NCBI GenBank assembly: GCA_008933995.1 | Contig: WARS01000015.1 | Span: 13,214,957-13,278,956, forward strand | Source of the DNA: Datnioides undecimradiatus | Taxonomy: Eukaryota > Chordata > Actinopteri > Lobotiformes > Datnioididae | Length of the DNA: 64,000 bases | Direction of reading: 5' to 3' | In this document: positions 1-10,975 of the stretch, one piece after another | How positions within the stretch are numbered: position 1 is the stretch's first letter | Layout of the letters: the number at the start of each line of letters is the position of its first letter | The notes under the pieces: model-generated | Database searches by the model: none | Told to the model about the DNA's origin: nothing | The model's input: the letters and a program-made list of their open reading frames with translations, nothing else | Made by a program: the position numbers and the translations under genes

Positions 1-920
1 CAAGCCCGGATGAAGGAGGAGGGCTGTAGTTGTGATATAAAAAAAAGCAAGAATCGACAGAACAAAGTTCATTTGTAGTTCTATACATATTTGTGTCTCT
101 CCCACACCATTATTCCTCTCTTAGCGACCATTACAATTACATGCACATGGCCAATTATACAAATTATGTGATGACGCAATTAAGCGACTTCTAACGAAAG
201 CCAATAGCTACTTTCCTTACTGAGGAGTGGGCAACACTGAGCCTGACGCTAACATTGCCGCAGCGGCTCGGGTTCATGGATGTAACTGCCTGCGGTATTT
301 CTAAAATTAAGTGAATTGCAGGAGTCTGCTAGCATGGAAATAACACAAAGACGATGTATTAATAATAATTAATGACAACCTCTAAAGTGTTTCGGTCCTG
401 TCGCAGATGAAGATGCTGAAGGGACGGAACAGGTGCTGCACGCAAAGGCTTCCTGTTTATTCGCTGATGTCCAAAGGTATCATCTGTTATTTGAAAGATC
501 CTTTCCTTCGAATGCAGTGTTTTATTTCCCTGCTGTCCAGTGTCCACATCGAGAGGTTCACATTCACGAGTGTGCCTCTGTGTTACGGGTTAGCCATTAA
601 CATTAACTGAGCTAACTCCCTAACACTACGGGACAGTAATGCGTCTAGATTATGTAGCAGGTTACTTCATCAACCTACTGCTGGTATGACAGGGTGAAAT
701 GCTACAGCCACAGAGTCAGCCTTTCTCTAAGAGCTCAAAAAAGCTTAATTTTACAAGCTGTGTTGCAAGTAGCCTTAAGCTATCGACAGTAAACACTACC
801 TCTTCTCAGAGGAGGCTGGGAGTCACATCACAACCCTGATGATCAATTCTGCATGTTTGTATCCCGTCGGTAGATCCCGCCTCCGAAGAGAACAACACCT
901 ATCAGTGATGGTTATGGAGG
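1..920. other. Upstream flank of the sec24-like gene, no coding sequence recognised
   Basis: I recognise no exon here on either strand. The stretch presumably holds the promoter and any non-coding first exon of the sec24-like gene. CCAAT pentamers occur at about 149-153 and 201-205, but nothing fixes a transcription start. An in-frame TGA at 906-908 closes the frame just before the first ATG of the coding exon at 921. Two out-of-frame ATGs (908 and 914) precede that start. Confidence 0.5.
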
Positions 921-1590
921 ATGATGGACGTCCCCTCAGCCAATCAGAGCCAGACACCCTGTCAGCCGTGGGCGGGTCAGAACAGCTGGTCCCCAGCTTC
1001 ACCTCAAGGACCCGTCTGCAACCCCCTACCTAGCTTTCAGCATCTTAGCCTCGGCTCGCCTTCTGACCAGAGACCCTGCTGCGACCACCAGCAGACGTCC
1101 AACCAGGGCAATCAGAGCAACTTCGCCACCTTTTCAACCATAAACTACACTGATCAGGGCACACTGCATGCTAATGTTGTTAATCATGGTGTCACTCCTG
1201 ATGTTTCATCTGTGGTTCCAGCTGCAAGCCAAGGAAGAAATATACCTCCATGTTCTCTCCCTCTTATAAATCAAGTGACACAGCCTTGTAGGCCGCATCA
1301 AATGCTGTTTTACTCCCCTCACAGCCCTTACCATGCAAAATCTCCCCAATTCCAGGAAGCATACACACACCAGGGTTCACAGAATGGGCCGCAGTCACCC
1401 CATCAAAACCATATGCTACTGAGCTCACCATCATTTGAACAATGCATGAATCAGAGTCCACAGTGCACATCTCAGCCTGTATTTGAGAGGGCGAAAGTGG
1501 AATCCTCTGTTGGATACACCCACAGTCATGCCTGTCCTACCTCTCCCATCCAACAGCAGCCTCAGTGGACACTTCCACCACTCTCCAGAG
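921..1590 (+). CDS. sec24-like exon 1: start codon and disordered N-terminal region
   Basis: This exon encodes residues 1-223. It is rich in Gln, Pro, Ser, Asn and His with no recognisable fold, as is usual for the unstructured N terminus of Sec24 proteins. The first in-frame ATG after the TGA at 906 is at 921. The adjacent ATG at 924 has the better context (A at -3, G at +4), so translation may begin one codon later. The donor is GTAGGG at 1591, phase 1. Without it the frame runs on to a stop at 1608-1610. Confidence 0.8.
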
Positions 1591-1972
1591 GTAGGGTCAT
1601 ATTCACTTAATGTATTTGTCAGAGAGCCTCCCTTGTGAGTGATCATTTAAATTAAAAATGTACAAACTCTATTAAGAACGAGCTAGTTCCTCATTGTTTT
1701 TATCCAGGATGTAACTCCTCTGTTTTGTATCCAGGAACCGTAAATGAGTTTGTTCCGAATGCAGTTGCACAGGACAGGAACATCACGCCACAGGTGGGTA
1801 TAGTTTTCTCATTTGTCCTGTTAAATTTCACAAAATTTCCCAATATTCCACGTTCCATGTTGATATCCTCAAATGTATTGCTCAACCATCAAAGATACTC
1901 AGTTTACACTGTTTTAAACAGGAAAAAATTGCCACACACAAAACCTGGAACCAGGGAATCCCCCACTGTTAC

Positions 1973-2021
<49 letters not shown>

Positions 2022-5000
2022 TTTTTTTTTAAATTTACAATCTTATTTAAAGCTTCTGACTCTATATCTTATTGTTCAGGCATGCACATTCTTATTTATT
2101 GTGAGTGACAATGTATTGAAATAAACATACTAAATTTTTAGGCATTTTCCCATTGGGCTTTTTTAGTTAGACTTTAAAAATGCATTTTCATCACGTAAAA
2201 ATAAGAAAAAATAAAATATTATGTAAGGGAGGTTTTGGTTTTCTTCATCTTTCTAGGCTCAATATTGCTGCAGTCATATTGAATAGACAGACTATAAAAA
2301 CAATACATCGTCAAACTAGTTTCCCTTGAGTTGAAATAATGTCGAGGTTTGAAAATGAGTCGTTATAATTTTCTCTCTACAGTCTCCAAACTCTGAGTCT
2401 CGTTACGGCCTGGACCCAGAACTCCTGCCCAGTGCTGTAAGTTCTCTCATGTTCTCTCCTAACATGGTTTCTCAACTCCTCAACTTTCTGCAGCTCCTCT
2501 AATGAAGCGAGGCAATAATTCGCCCAGGATTTTACATTTTCAGGTTTACACACATCAGGGTTCCTCATGAAACATTGCATCATTTGACGTGTTTGTGTGT
2601 TGCCTTTATTCATAAACTGCAACTACTGTACAGAAGTAGCTATGATAGATCATACCACCTTTTACATATTTTAAAATGTAGCTTGCTGATTAACAAGCTT
2701 ATATTTCTCTCAAGCTTATATTTGTGTGTCTCAGGTCAAGGTTATTGCAGAGGACAAGGCAGAGTGGGAGGGCAAGGTCTTTGTCTCTGAGCCATCTTCC
2801 TGTCTTCCTCCCCTGGCAACTACTTCCTGTATCATAGAGGACAGGGGTAAGTACACACACCACACTGTTAAAATGTTTTTATTTGTCACTTTGGGTTCAG
2901 ATAGCTTATCAAACACATGACTTCACTATGCAATGACTGAAGTTTGACAACTTTTATTCCATGTACAGTGAGTGTTTTTTAGTGTATTGACAAATTTGAA
3001 TGTGAACAATTGATAGAGATAAAGCAAGCATTAGAAAAAACAATTCTGTGATGTCTCACAACAGGTGTGTGTAAGCGTGTCTTTGGATTATTTTCAGAAG
3101 TATTTTGATTTTTAATTGATGAAGTTCAGCCGTAAATTAGAATAAAATATTTTTTCCTGTTGCTGTGTCGAGACTCACCGTGCAATTTCTTCGTACTTTG
3201 TCTCTGGTGATCTCAAGGTAATGCGAGTCCTTTGGCCATTCGCTCCACTTCGTACTGTGTGCCCTGTGAAGGTCAGACTACCCTGCTAAGCCGTCTACCA
3301 CTGGGAGCTCTGGTCACGCCTCTGGTGAAACAAAATGCTGGAGAGGTCCGTTTTTACCTGTTCTTCTTTTATAATCCATAAAAATATACCTGCTGAAATA
3401 AAACAAAGACCGACAAGTCAAGAATGATCTGGACATGTGTTTGTATGGAATAGGAGTCCTTTTTACAATGCTGTCATTAAACCTGTGTTGAATGTTAAAG
3501 ATTTTTGTCAGGATGTAAACGTGTATGTCATGTGTTTCCTGTAGAGGCCACTGCCTGTGTGCAAAGAGCCAGATTGTGTCATGGGTTGTAGCTGGTGCGG
3601 AGCCTTCATGTGCCCAGCGATGGGCTGGCAGGACTGTGGTCAGAGGTTTCACTGCCCTTTCTGTGGTAAACTCAGCGAAGGTGAGTTTGATGTCAGTGTA
3701 TACGAGTAAAGCTCAGGCGCAAACTGTGAGAGAAGTTCAGTGTGAGTTTGACAGGAGTTTAACACGCTGGAACCAAAAGGGTGGTCTGTTTCCTATGAAG
3801 TTCACTTTCAGTGATAATAATTATAAAACTTTGGGGTCGTGGGGTACACTGAGGCCAGGTCGCCAGTCTGTCACTGGGTTTGGACTCCTACGGTCAATTT
3901 AGAGTTCCCAGTTCACCTATCATGCATGTTTTGGGTGGTGGGAGGAAGCCAGGGTACCTGGAGAGAACATGCAAGCTTTAATGAGTTTTAATGTTGAGAC
4001 ACAGTCATAAACTATCTAACATGGTCTACTCGTGTATGATGGCTGTGTATCTAGTACAGTTATACAGTTCTTTGATGTCATTTGGCAGTACAGTTATGAA
4101 GATATATAATATCTTCTTTAAAACAATTGAATGAAAGCATGAACAATCAGTTTTGTACTGTTTGTGATTTGAAATCAAACATTTTGAAAACCTGTACCTG
4201 AACCTGAACCTGGGTTTATTGCCACCTTTTCAACAAACCTTCTCTCTCCTCTCGTATCTCTCAGTGCCATGGCAACACTACCAGCCTACCAAGGGGGTGG
4301 AGGGGGTACGGGTGGATAAAGACAAGAGGCCTGAACTCAGTATGGGATCATACGAGATACTCAGTTCTCAGGAGGTTAGATTGACCTTTGACAGCTGCAA
4401 TGTGTAAGACCGTCACTGCCCAATTTAGCCACGCTAAATACTGCCCAGTTTCTAAATGAGCACTTCAAAGACCTTTAATCATGTAGGGAAAACTGTAAAG
4501 CGTGTGTTAACTGCTGTTCTTTATCTTCATCTCAGGTTGAACCTGCTGCTCTGCTTCTAGCCATAGATGTGTCCGCCTCAGCGCTGAGAGGAGGACATCT
4601 GGAGTTTGTAACACAACAAATACTCACTCTGCTCACCTCTCTGAAGAGGTAGAACACACACACATACACTTCAACAGACACCACCACCTTTATGCAGGAT
4701 TTAACGTACAGGGAAACAGAGACTATAATCTGTCATTCCAGTCGGCATTCTTTGAACAATATGTTTCAATGCAAAATAATATGTTAATTTCGGCTTCTTG
4801 ATGTCTCTCAGTCAAAACAAGAGCAAAAACACAGTATGGCAATGTCCAGAAGTAGTGTTGGCTCATGAGAGTTGTTGTCCTCAACACCATTCCATTTTTC
4901 TTCACCAAGTTAGGGTTCCTTCAGGTTTCTTTGTTCAGAGGGTTTTTACAGGAATTATCCACAACGGTCTCCATGCCTCCAAAACAAACAAACCATGTGA

Positions 5001-8000
5001 TTAAAAGCAACAACAACAACATTTCAGAAAACATGTTGTGTTCAATATCATTCGTGTAGGGACGATGGCGATGCCCTGTCAGACGTCCGTGTTGGTTTGA
5101 TGACGTATGACTGCAGGATCCACCTGTACGACCTCAGCCCCGCCCTGTCTCGCCCACACATGCTGGTCATCACGGAGACAGAGAACCTGCAGCTTCCTGT
5201 GAGAGACGGGCTTCTGGTGTCTCTGAAAGACTGTATAGACAGTGTTGAAAGGTAACACACTCACCGGTACTGTATCATACTCATAGATTCACACTGAGCT
5301 GATGAACATCCACTTAAAGACAACCGAGCCCTGCAGCAGGTGGCCGACTGATCACCAGCTGGGGGCAGTGGGTTAGTAGATGATGAAACCTTAAACATTT
5401 TTAAAAAATCTTGTGGACTAAAGCAGTGGTTGTCAATTTAATATGGCCTGTGCTTCTGAGAGAAGTTTCATATTTCAAAACCAGCCTTTGTAACCAACTA
5501 AAGGTGAGTATGTTCAATTCGTCGGCTGGTTTTATAAAGCTTTTAAAGTTGTTTTTGCAAAAAAGTGCTACTTTGTTGAAAATAATCACGGCAGTTTGGT
5601 ACAAAATGATCATTTTCTGTCTTCTCGGTGTGTGTGTAGTGTGTTGCAGCTTATTCCTCAGTTTAGTCCAGAGTGTGATGACTCTAGTGGCGTTCCCATG
5701 GAGCTACCTTTCAAAGCAGGGCTCGCCATACTGCAGGTCAGTCTTTACCGCACAGACTCTGAAGTTTTGGGGTTTTTTTTGTTTTTTTTTTAACAGAGGT
5801 TTCAGAGATTTATTGTGGTTACACAAGGACAGATAATAACCCTGATTCTTTTGCAAACCGTCAATGATCAGTGGCAGAGATTTTACTGTACCACTTTAAC
5901 CTTAAACAACAACTTGACATTTGTCAGTGACGTAATGTGATTTATGGACTTCGGTTTGTTTTTAAGGCCCTGAATTGTCCCGGCAAGCTGCTTATCTTCC
6001 ACACTGCCCCCCTGATAGAGCTAGGACACACAAACTCATCCTCAGGGTTCTTTGGCTCCAACAAACCAAAGGTACAAAAACAAACACACACATTGCGCTG
6101 AAGTGCCCCTTTGGCTTAACTCTCATAATGTGATTTTTGACCTTCCTGTACAGGTAAGAGCAATTCTGATTTTCAAGATAATGTAGTTGCATCAATACCC
6201 TCCTCTTTTTTCCCTCCAGTCCATCTTTCAGCCGTCAGAGCTAGCCATCTCATTGGCCAAGGAGTGCGTCCGTCAGGGCTGCGGCATTCACCTGTTTGTC
6301 CTCTCCCAGCAAGACGTGGGCGGTGCTTGGCCGGGGCACATTCCATATCTGACAGGTGGAGCGCTTCACACCTACAGCCACCTCCAGGTATATCATGGCT
6401 AATCCTGTTGTATGATTGGCTTTTGGTCTAACACTGAAGTACAAATAAGTAAAAAATACTTTTTTTTAAGTAGAAATGTACACATTTATTTAGCACTAAA
6501 TATTCAGCTTCTGTCCGCACTTTGCAGTGGCTGAAGAAGCAACAGGAAAAAAGTGTTTTTAGCTGTAATTGAACCTGCTGAGCTTACAGCCGGAGCTGGG
6601 GCTCTCATTATAAACTAGTATTTTTCAAATTCCCACTGAAGGGAGAGATGGACAGAGAGCGTTTCAGCACTGATCTGAAGAGGACTGTAGAAACGGATAA
6701 CGGCTACAAGGCTGAGCTCAGGGTTTTTGTCAGCAAAGGTGAGATTTTTAGATTTTTGTCCTTTTTCAGGCAGCATCCTTTTGTAAAAACACCTATGATT
6801 CCACTCAGACTCATACTCATCTCCTCAGATTTGCGTGTGTCTGGCTGTTATGGACTTTTTATCCCTGGGCCTAGCCCGGGCCATGTCGCCATGGCCACTG
6901 TTGATTGGCTCACAACGCTGGCTGTGGAGCTTGCACACACCAGAGCTCTGGATGAGACCAAAGGCGTCGTCATACAGGTGGGTTTATGTTCCTGCTTATC
7001 GCTTTGGAAGAGAAATGGGTCAGATTTACAGCCCTTTTAATATCTTTGTCTTTATATCTTCCAAGTCCCCCTCTTAGTTGAGATTTCATTGAATTGCCTG
7101 CCTCAGTGTGGATTGACCTCTTTTGGCTTTAAAGATACCCTACGGCACACTTAACTTGCAGTTTGCCCACAGACTTCTGTGTTTTCTCTGTTTGTCAGGC
7201 TGCACTGTCTTACAGCACCCAGACAGGAGACAGGAGGACCAGGGTTCACACTCTGACCCTGCGATGCTCACGTCACCTGCAGGACACTTTCCGTCAGTGT
7301 CAGGCCCAAACACTGCTCACCTTCTACTGCAAAAAGAGTGAGGATCTTATACTGTAGGTTACGGCACTGACATCACACTGTCACATATCCTTGGAAATAA
7401 ACCGACTACATGAGATTGTAGAAGGTATTATAATCTGCCCTGTACAGAAAAATAATATCTGATAACAAGTTTGCAACGTATCATTGTTAAATCAATGAAG
7501 TGGTACATTGGGCACTGTTAAACAGCATTTTCCACAAACACAAGAAGATTTAAAAACCACTGTGTTGTAGTAGATGTTCCTCAAAATCATACAAATATAC
7601 ACATCATACCGTATGTGATGTGTAAAATACAGATGGAGCCTTTCAAAGCCACCCTTTTTAGAATTAAAAACTGATGAAAGATGTATTGATTTTCACAATG
7701 TCACATGAGACATTAATTTGTGTTTTGGCGCGTCTGTGGAGTTTACTGTGCAGTGTTGGAGCGCCCTCTGCAGGAGCTGAGGGAGGAGTTGCAGACGGAG
7801 GTGACAGAAGCGCTGGCGTCTTACCGCAAACACTGCTGCTCTGCTCCAGTGTCTGCTGGACAGGTGAACGCTGTATACATCCGATATATTTCAGAGAAGG
7901 GGTGGGCATAATTAAATTATTATTAATTATTATTATGTGAAGCCAACAGCATGAGACCCACTTTAGTGTCAAGCTTCCCTCTTTCTCACAGCTGCTCCCC

Positions 8001-10526
8001 TTAAGGGTGTTTTCACCACTGTTTGGTTCAGACCAGGCGGCTTTGTAAAGATCACAGGAGGAAAGACATGATGATCTGTCCCGCAGATGTGTATATGAAT
8101 GTATCTGGAATATCAAGGAATAAAGGGAAAACAAATAGAAAGAGTACAAAGCAGCTACACTCTGGGTGACATCATCAACACGCCCACTCGCTCATTGTGA
8201 ATTCTCCAGACAGTTGCCTGCTCTATTCACATTTTGGCTCAGTTTGTCAGATCTGATTTGGACATTTGCATTTGCAGCTCCTCTGGGTAATTTCTAAATA
8301 AGTTCAGGGTTGCTGTGCATGTGTGAATGATCAAGAATAATGAGAGCAGTGACCACACATAAAAGGACCAGACTGCAGTGGTTTGGGCCATTGGCTGCAA
8401 CTTATGATAGCTGAGGGTTTATTTTGTTTAAAAAATGTTTTTCACCATATGCACTGTGCTCTGTGTGTGTCCTGTAGCTGGTCCTCCCTCAGTACCTGCG
8501 AGCTCTTCCTGTCTACGTCAACAGTCTGAGGAAGAGCGAGGTGCTGCTGCCAGGCCTGAGGAGCTCCGTCCACCAGCGGCTGCAGCAGCGCTGCCGGGTG
8601 CTTAGCATGGACACCTACAGCACCTGCACACACTTCTACCCTCTGTTGCTGCCTCTGGTCAGTACCATCAACATGAAGAGGAGTGGGGGGCTAATCACAA
8701 TTGTTATTAAGGAGTAGTTAGCTCAGATCTCCTATATTTTGGTACTCTCTTATCAATAAACAAAACTGGTTTTTGCCGACTATTGGCTTTTGTCACTTAA
8801 TGTAAAACCAGCAAGCTGAGGGTGTGTAGCTTCTGTTTTGTGACACACTTCTGTGTGAAACAGGACAGGCCAAACAAAATGATGATTTTGATTTGACCTT
8901 TAAAGAATGGCTAGATCATAACAAACATGGAAGGTTACAGTGATTTGTTGTTGGTTGACGGACGTAAGGAAAATTCACTGCCCTGTGCTACTAAAAGCTG
9001 AAAACTGATGAATGTATGGATGTATTCAATGTTTTGTTGCTGTAACTTTACTGCTCTGTGAATTTTACATAGAAAAGATGTAGCTGATTGAAAAAGCACG
9101 GTCTACATTGGCAGCGAGAGAAAGAAAACAAAAGAAAAAATGAATTTACTGTTTAATGAATCAAAGCAATAGTTTTCTGTTTTACTTTAAAAAAACATTT
9201 TTCTGTAACGAGCAGGCAGCACAGACTACACTGCTGATGCTCAGAGCTCATATTTTTATGGCAGAACTGTGTTAATGGTGGCTTCTACTTCCACCGACCT
9301 TGATGAAGCAATTGAATCATTTCTCTGGCAAGGTAGTGACATTATGAATCTTCGCACTCACTTTGTTTTTGTCTCAGCAGTTTTGGCGTATTTGAGTGAG
9401 TTTTCTCTCTTTTGTCTCCTGCAGCCGCTGTCAGTCGACACCTCCAACTCTCCAAACCCAGACGGGGCACTGCGCTGCTCTGCGTCCAGCCTGGAGCCCA
9501 GAGGACTATATTTGGTTCATGCACCCCTCACCCTGCTGCTGTGGGTGGGCGCTCAAGTCCCAGCAAGCACCCTGGTCGAGCTCTTCAACACCAGCTGCTT
9601 CTCCTCCCTGCCCTCAGGAGAGGTAAGAGATTAGACAGTTGTATGTGTTCATGTACAGTGCGCAAGGCGAATAAAGTAGTGCTGCACCCAAAAGATTTAG
9701 CTCACACTGATTACAGTAAATACAAAGAACAAGCAAAATGTGCTAAAACTAAACATCTAGCGTGGTATATGAAGCTTTTTAAATCACAGTGTTTTCCAAT
9801 TCCCATTTCTGGTGTGTTTTTGGTTCATTTTGTTCTTTATGTTTCTTTAGACAAAGCTGCCAGTTCTTGAAAACCCCCTGTCGATCAGCGTCCGGACCCT
9901 CATCAACACACTAAACACCCAGGCACCCTGCGCCCGTAAGGTGAGCTGCTGCTGACCGTCCAGCTGTGTCAGTCGAGCTGGTGATATTTCTAACAAGTGT
10001 GGTTCAGCCATAAATGTGTAGCTCGAAGCCTGGCGAGATGCATTCACAGTTCGTGTGATCTCTTGAATCCAGCAAGACACTTCAGAAGATCAAATCAAAT
10101 ATAGTTCTGAACCTCTACATTATAATCAAAATAACATAATTTCATTTGCCAAGATATTTTTAAGGTTACGATTTGTTGCTATACACATACTGTTGAATTA
10201 GTGTAACGGATTAGTGTAATAGTGTAACGGATAGTATTTTTTCATTGGTTTGAGGTGTTACATGCTGCGTGTATAGTCTCTGTCATCTCGTTGACTGAAT
10301 GGAGGTGAGCTGTCTGGGGTGTTGGGGGTTATGATGAGGCCACCACTTGTAGCCACTGAGACTATGTGTTTGTACTCTGTGCCAGCTGTGGGTGGTGAAG
10401 CAGGGTGACACCTGTGAGGAGGCCCTGCAACGCCACCTGGTGGAGGACAAGAGTCCCAACGGAGGAGCGTCCTATGCCGACTTCCTCTACCATCTCCATG
10501 TCAACTCTGTCCGTCTTCTGCAGTGA
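921..10526 (+). CDS. sec24-like (C/D class): Sec24-like COPII coat subunit, Sec24C/Sec24D class (20 coding exons)
   Basis: Sec24 pairs with Sec23 in the inner COPII coat and selects cargo at ER exit sites. Twenty exons join without a frameshift: 921-1590, 1708-1793 (or 1735-1793), 2383-2436, 2735-2846, 3218-3345, 3545-3680, 4265-4374, 4536-4648, 5060-5251, 5640-5736, 5967-6071, 6220-6387, 6642-6738, 6829-6977, 7199-7337, 7742-7863, 8478-8657, 9425-9622, 9851-9940, 10386-10526. They give about 1028 codons, against about 1030-1090 in human Sec24D and Sec24C. Class is set by RPELSMGSYE after the zinc finger, by LPVYVNSLRKSEVLLPG, and by the C-terminal LVEDKSPNGGASYADFL, all closer to Sec24C/D than to Sec24A/B as I recall them. 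C/D-class members are known to bind IxM-type cargo signals; whether this one does is inferred. It diverges from Sec24C in many places, so orthology to sec24c or sec24d proper is doubtful. All introns are GT-AG. Confidence 0.9.
1708..3345 (+). CDS. sec24-like exons 2-5: linker and strand region before the zinc finger
   Basis: Exons are 1708-1793, 2383-2436, 2735-2846 and 3218-3345, covering residues 224-350. Exon 2 has two equally plausible acceptors (after 1707 and after 1734) that keep the frame and differ by nine codons. The sequence YGLDPELLPSA then VKVIAEDKAEW corresponds to the Sec24C segment around LDPDAIPSPIQVIEDD. NASPLAIRSTSYCVPC corresponds to NASPRYIRCTSYNIPC. PLGALVTPLV corresponds to PLAAVIKPLA. 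These are matches from memory of human Sec24C. The exon 5 acceptor (CTCAAG) lacks a strong pyrimidine tract. Confidence 0.82.
1855..1965. repeat. Internal fragment of a percomorph short interspersed element
   Basis: CCTCAAATGTATTGCTCAAC, then ATCAAAGATACTCAGTTTAC and CCTGGAACCAGGGAATC, match in order the interior of an element I know from many percomorph genomes. The copy at 42504-42672 appears to be the same or a related family. It lies in intron 2 of the sec24-like gene. Confidence 0.5.
1978..2012. repeat. (TA)n microsatellite in sec24-like intron 2
   Basis: Alternating TA array of about 35 bases followed by two T-runs to about 2031. Confidence 0.9.
3545..4374 (+). CDS. sec24-like exons 6-7: zinc-finger domain
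   Basis: Exons 3545-3680 and 4265-4374 cover residues 351-432. The Sec24 zinc finger is clear: Cys365 and Cys368 (CSWC), then Cys387 and Cys390 (CPFC), around the conserved FMCP and QRFHC positions. Extra cysteines at about 356, 361, 373 and 381 also lie in this stretch. In Sec23/Sec24 this domain sits at the edge of the heterodimer. Exon 7 carries VPWQHYQPT and RPELSMGSYEIL, which leads into the trunk domain and is the strongest marker of the C/D class. Confidence 0.88.
3833..3985. repeat. Fragment of an abundant percomorph interspersed repeat
   Basis: The order GGTACACTGAGGCCAGGTCG, CGCCAGTCTGTCACTGGG, CTACGGTCAATTTAGAGT, GGTGGGAGGAAGCCAGGGTA and GAGAGAACATGCAAGC matches a repeat I know from many percomorph assemblies. 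It is shortened by internal deletions here. It lies in intron 6 of the sec24-like gene. Confidence 0.6.
4536..6387 (+). CDS. sec24-like exons 8-12: trunk (vWA-like) domain
   Basis: Exons are 4536-4648, 5060-5251, 5640-5736, 5967-6071 and 6220-6387, covering about residues 433-657. The trunk has the alpha/beta vWA-like fold that forms the Sec23-Sec24 interface and lines the cargo sites. Landmarks are LLLAIDVSASALRGG (first strand), VRVGLMTYDCRIHLYDL, PFKAGLAIL, CPGKLLIFHT and SLAKECVRQGCGIHLFV, each in the expected order. PYLTGGALHTY ends the domain as in Sec24C (PQLTGGSVYKY). All splice phases agree. Confidence 0.9.
6642..7337 (+). CDS. sec24-like exons 13-15: end of trunk and beta-sandwich
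   Basis: Exons 6642-6738, 6829-6977 and 7199-7337 cover about residues 658-785. MDRERFSTDLKRTVET matches the ERFLSDLRRDVQ segment of Sec24C, and RVSGCYGLFI matches RAVDFFGAFY. ALSYSTQTGDRRTRVHTLTL matches the strand pair ALLYTSCAGQRRLRIHNLAL of the beta-sandwich. The exon 13 acceptor (CTGAAG after 6641) is weak, but protein similarity continues directly across it. Confidence 0.85.
7742..8657 (+). CDS. sec24-like exons 16-17: helical domain
   Basis: Exons 7742-7863 and 8478-8657 cover about residues 786-886. I chose acceptor 7741 over 7753 because the four extra residues (YCAV) align with the YRGV of Sec24C before the helix; both keep the frame. ASYRKHC, SAGQLVLPQYLRALPVY and MDTYSTCTHFYPLLLPL follow the family order. 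The last ends the helical domain and leads into the gelsolin-like domain. Confidence 0.85.
9425..10526 (+). CDS. sec24-like exons 18-20: gelsolin-like domain and stop
   Basis: Exons 9425-9622, 9851-9940 and 10386-10526 cover about residues 887-1028. GLYLVHAPLTLLLWVGAQV is the core strand of the Sec24 gelsolin-like domain. LPVLENPLS and LWVVKQGD correspond to LPVLDNPLS and LTVVKQED of Sec24C. The protein ends at HVNSVRLLQ with TGA at 10524-10526. Length and ending agree with a complete, intact protein. Confidence 0.9.
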
Positions 10527-10529
10527 TTC

Positions 10530-10530
<1 letters not shown>

Positions 10531-10572
<42 letters not shown>
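10531..10572. repeat. (CA)21 microsatellite in the sec24-like 3' UTR
   Basis: Perfect dinucleotide array that abuts the stop codon of the sec24-like gene. Confidence 0.95.
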
Positions 10573-10575
<3 letters not shown>

Positions 10576-10887
10576 CTGATGCTGGATGCATTATCTTTTA
10601 AAACAGACATTATTTACCCATCAGTAAACAAAAACATACTAATGGGCGGGATCAAAAGTATGACTAGACATTGTTATGATGTGGAAACATTAGAGGCTTG
10701 TTGTCAGGCAGCGCATGGGAACATTTTAAAGGAAACTTTGTTTAAGGACTAATTTATTTAATGACTGTTATATGTGTGGGTTGTGTGCCGTGTTGAATGT
10801 GATCCGTGCTGTTCCGGAAATGTGTTTATGATGTTAATTTATTCCTGTGTCATGGCAATTCTCTAATCCCTGCCTGAGATTCACGTG

Positions 10888-10908
10888 AGTGTGTGTGTGT
10901 GTGTGTGT
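10888..10908. repeat. (GT)10 microsatellite in the sec24-like 3' UTR
   Basis: Perfect short dinucleotide array about 40 bases before the poly(A) signal. It is complementary to the (CA)n at the other end of the same UTR. Confidence 0.9.
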
Positions 10909-10948
10909 CATGCCCACAGTAAATTCTGTGTGTGCATAATCTCCTGTG

Positions 10949-10959
10949 AATAAAATAAA
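10949..10959 (+). terminator. Poly(A) signal of the sec24-like gene
   Basis: Two overlapping AATAAA hexamers (10949-10954 and 10954-10959) lie 423 bases after the stop codon. No other AATAAA occurs between the stop and this point, so cleavage is expected at about 10970-10985. Confidence 0.75.
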
Positions 10960-10975
10960 GACTTTAACTGAGCCT

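Larger units (their letters stand above)
1794..10385 (+). other. sec24-like introns longer than 300 bases
   Basis: These are 1794-2382, 2847-3217, 3681-4264, 4649-5059, 5252-5639, 7338-7741, 7864-8477, 8658-9424 and 9941-10385. Apart from the (TA)n tract in the first and the repeat fragments listed separately (1855-1965 and 3833-3985), I see no gene or RNA in them. They are short compared with those of the neighbouring kinase gene. Confidence 0.6.
10527..10975 (+). other. 3' UTR of the sec24-like gene
   Basis: This untranslated region runs from the stop codon to just past the poly(A) signal. A (CA)n tract starts four bases after the stop (10531-10572) and a (GT)n tract lies near the far end (10888-10908). 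The 3' limit is estimated from the signal position, not seen. Confidence 0.6.

Noticed and set aside
7664..8149. 161-codon open frame on the - strand over sec24-like exon 16
   Set aside because: It is antisense to a clearly coding exon and has no recognisable protein feature.
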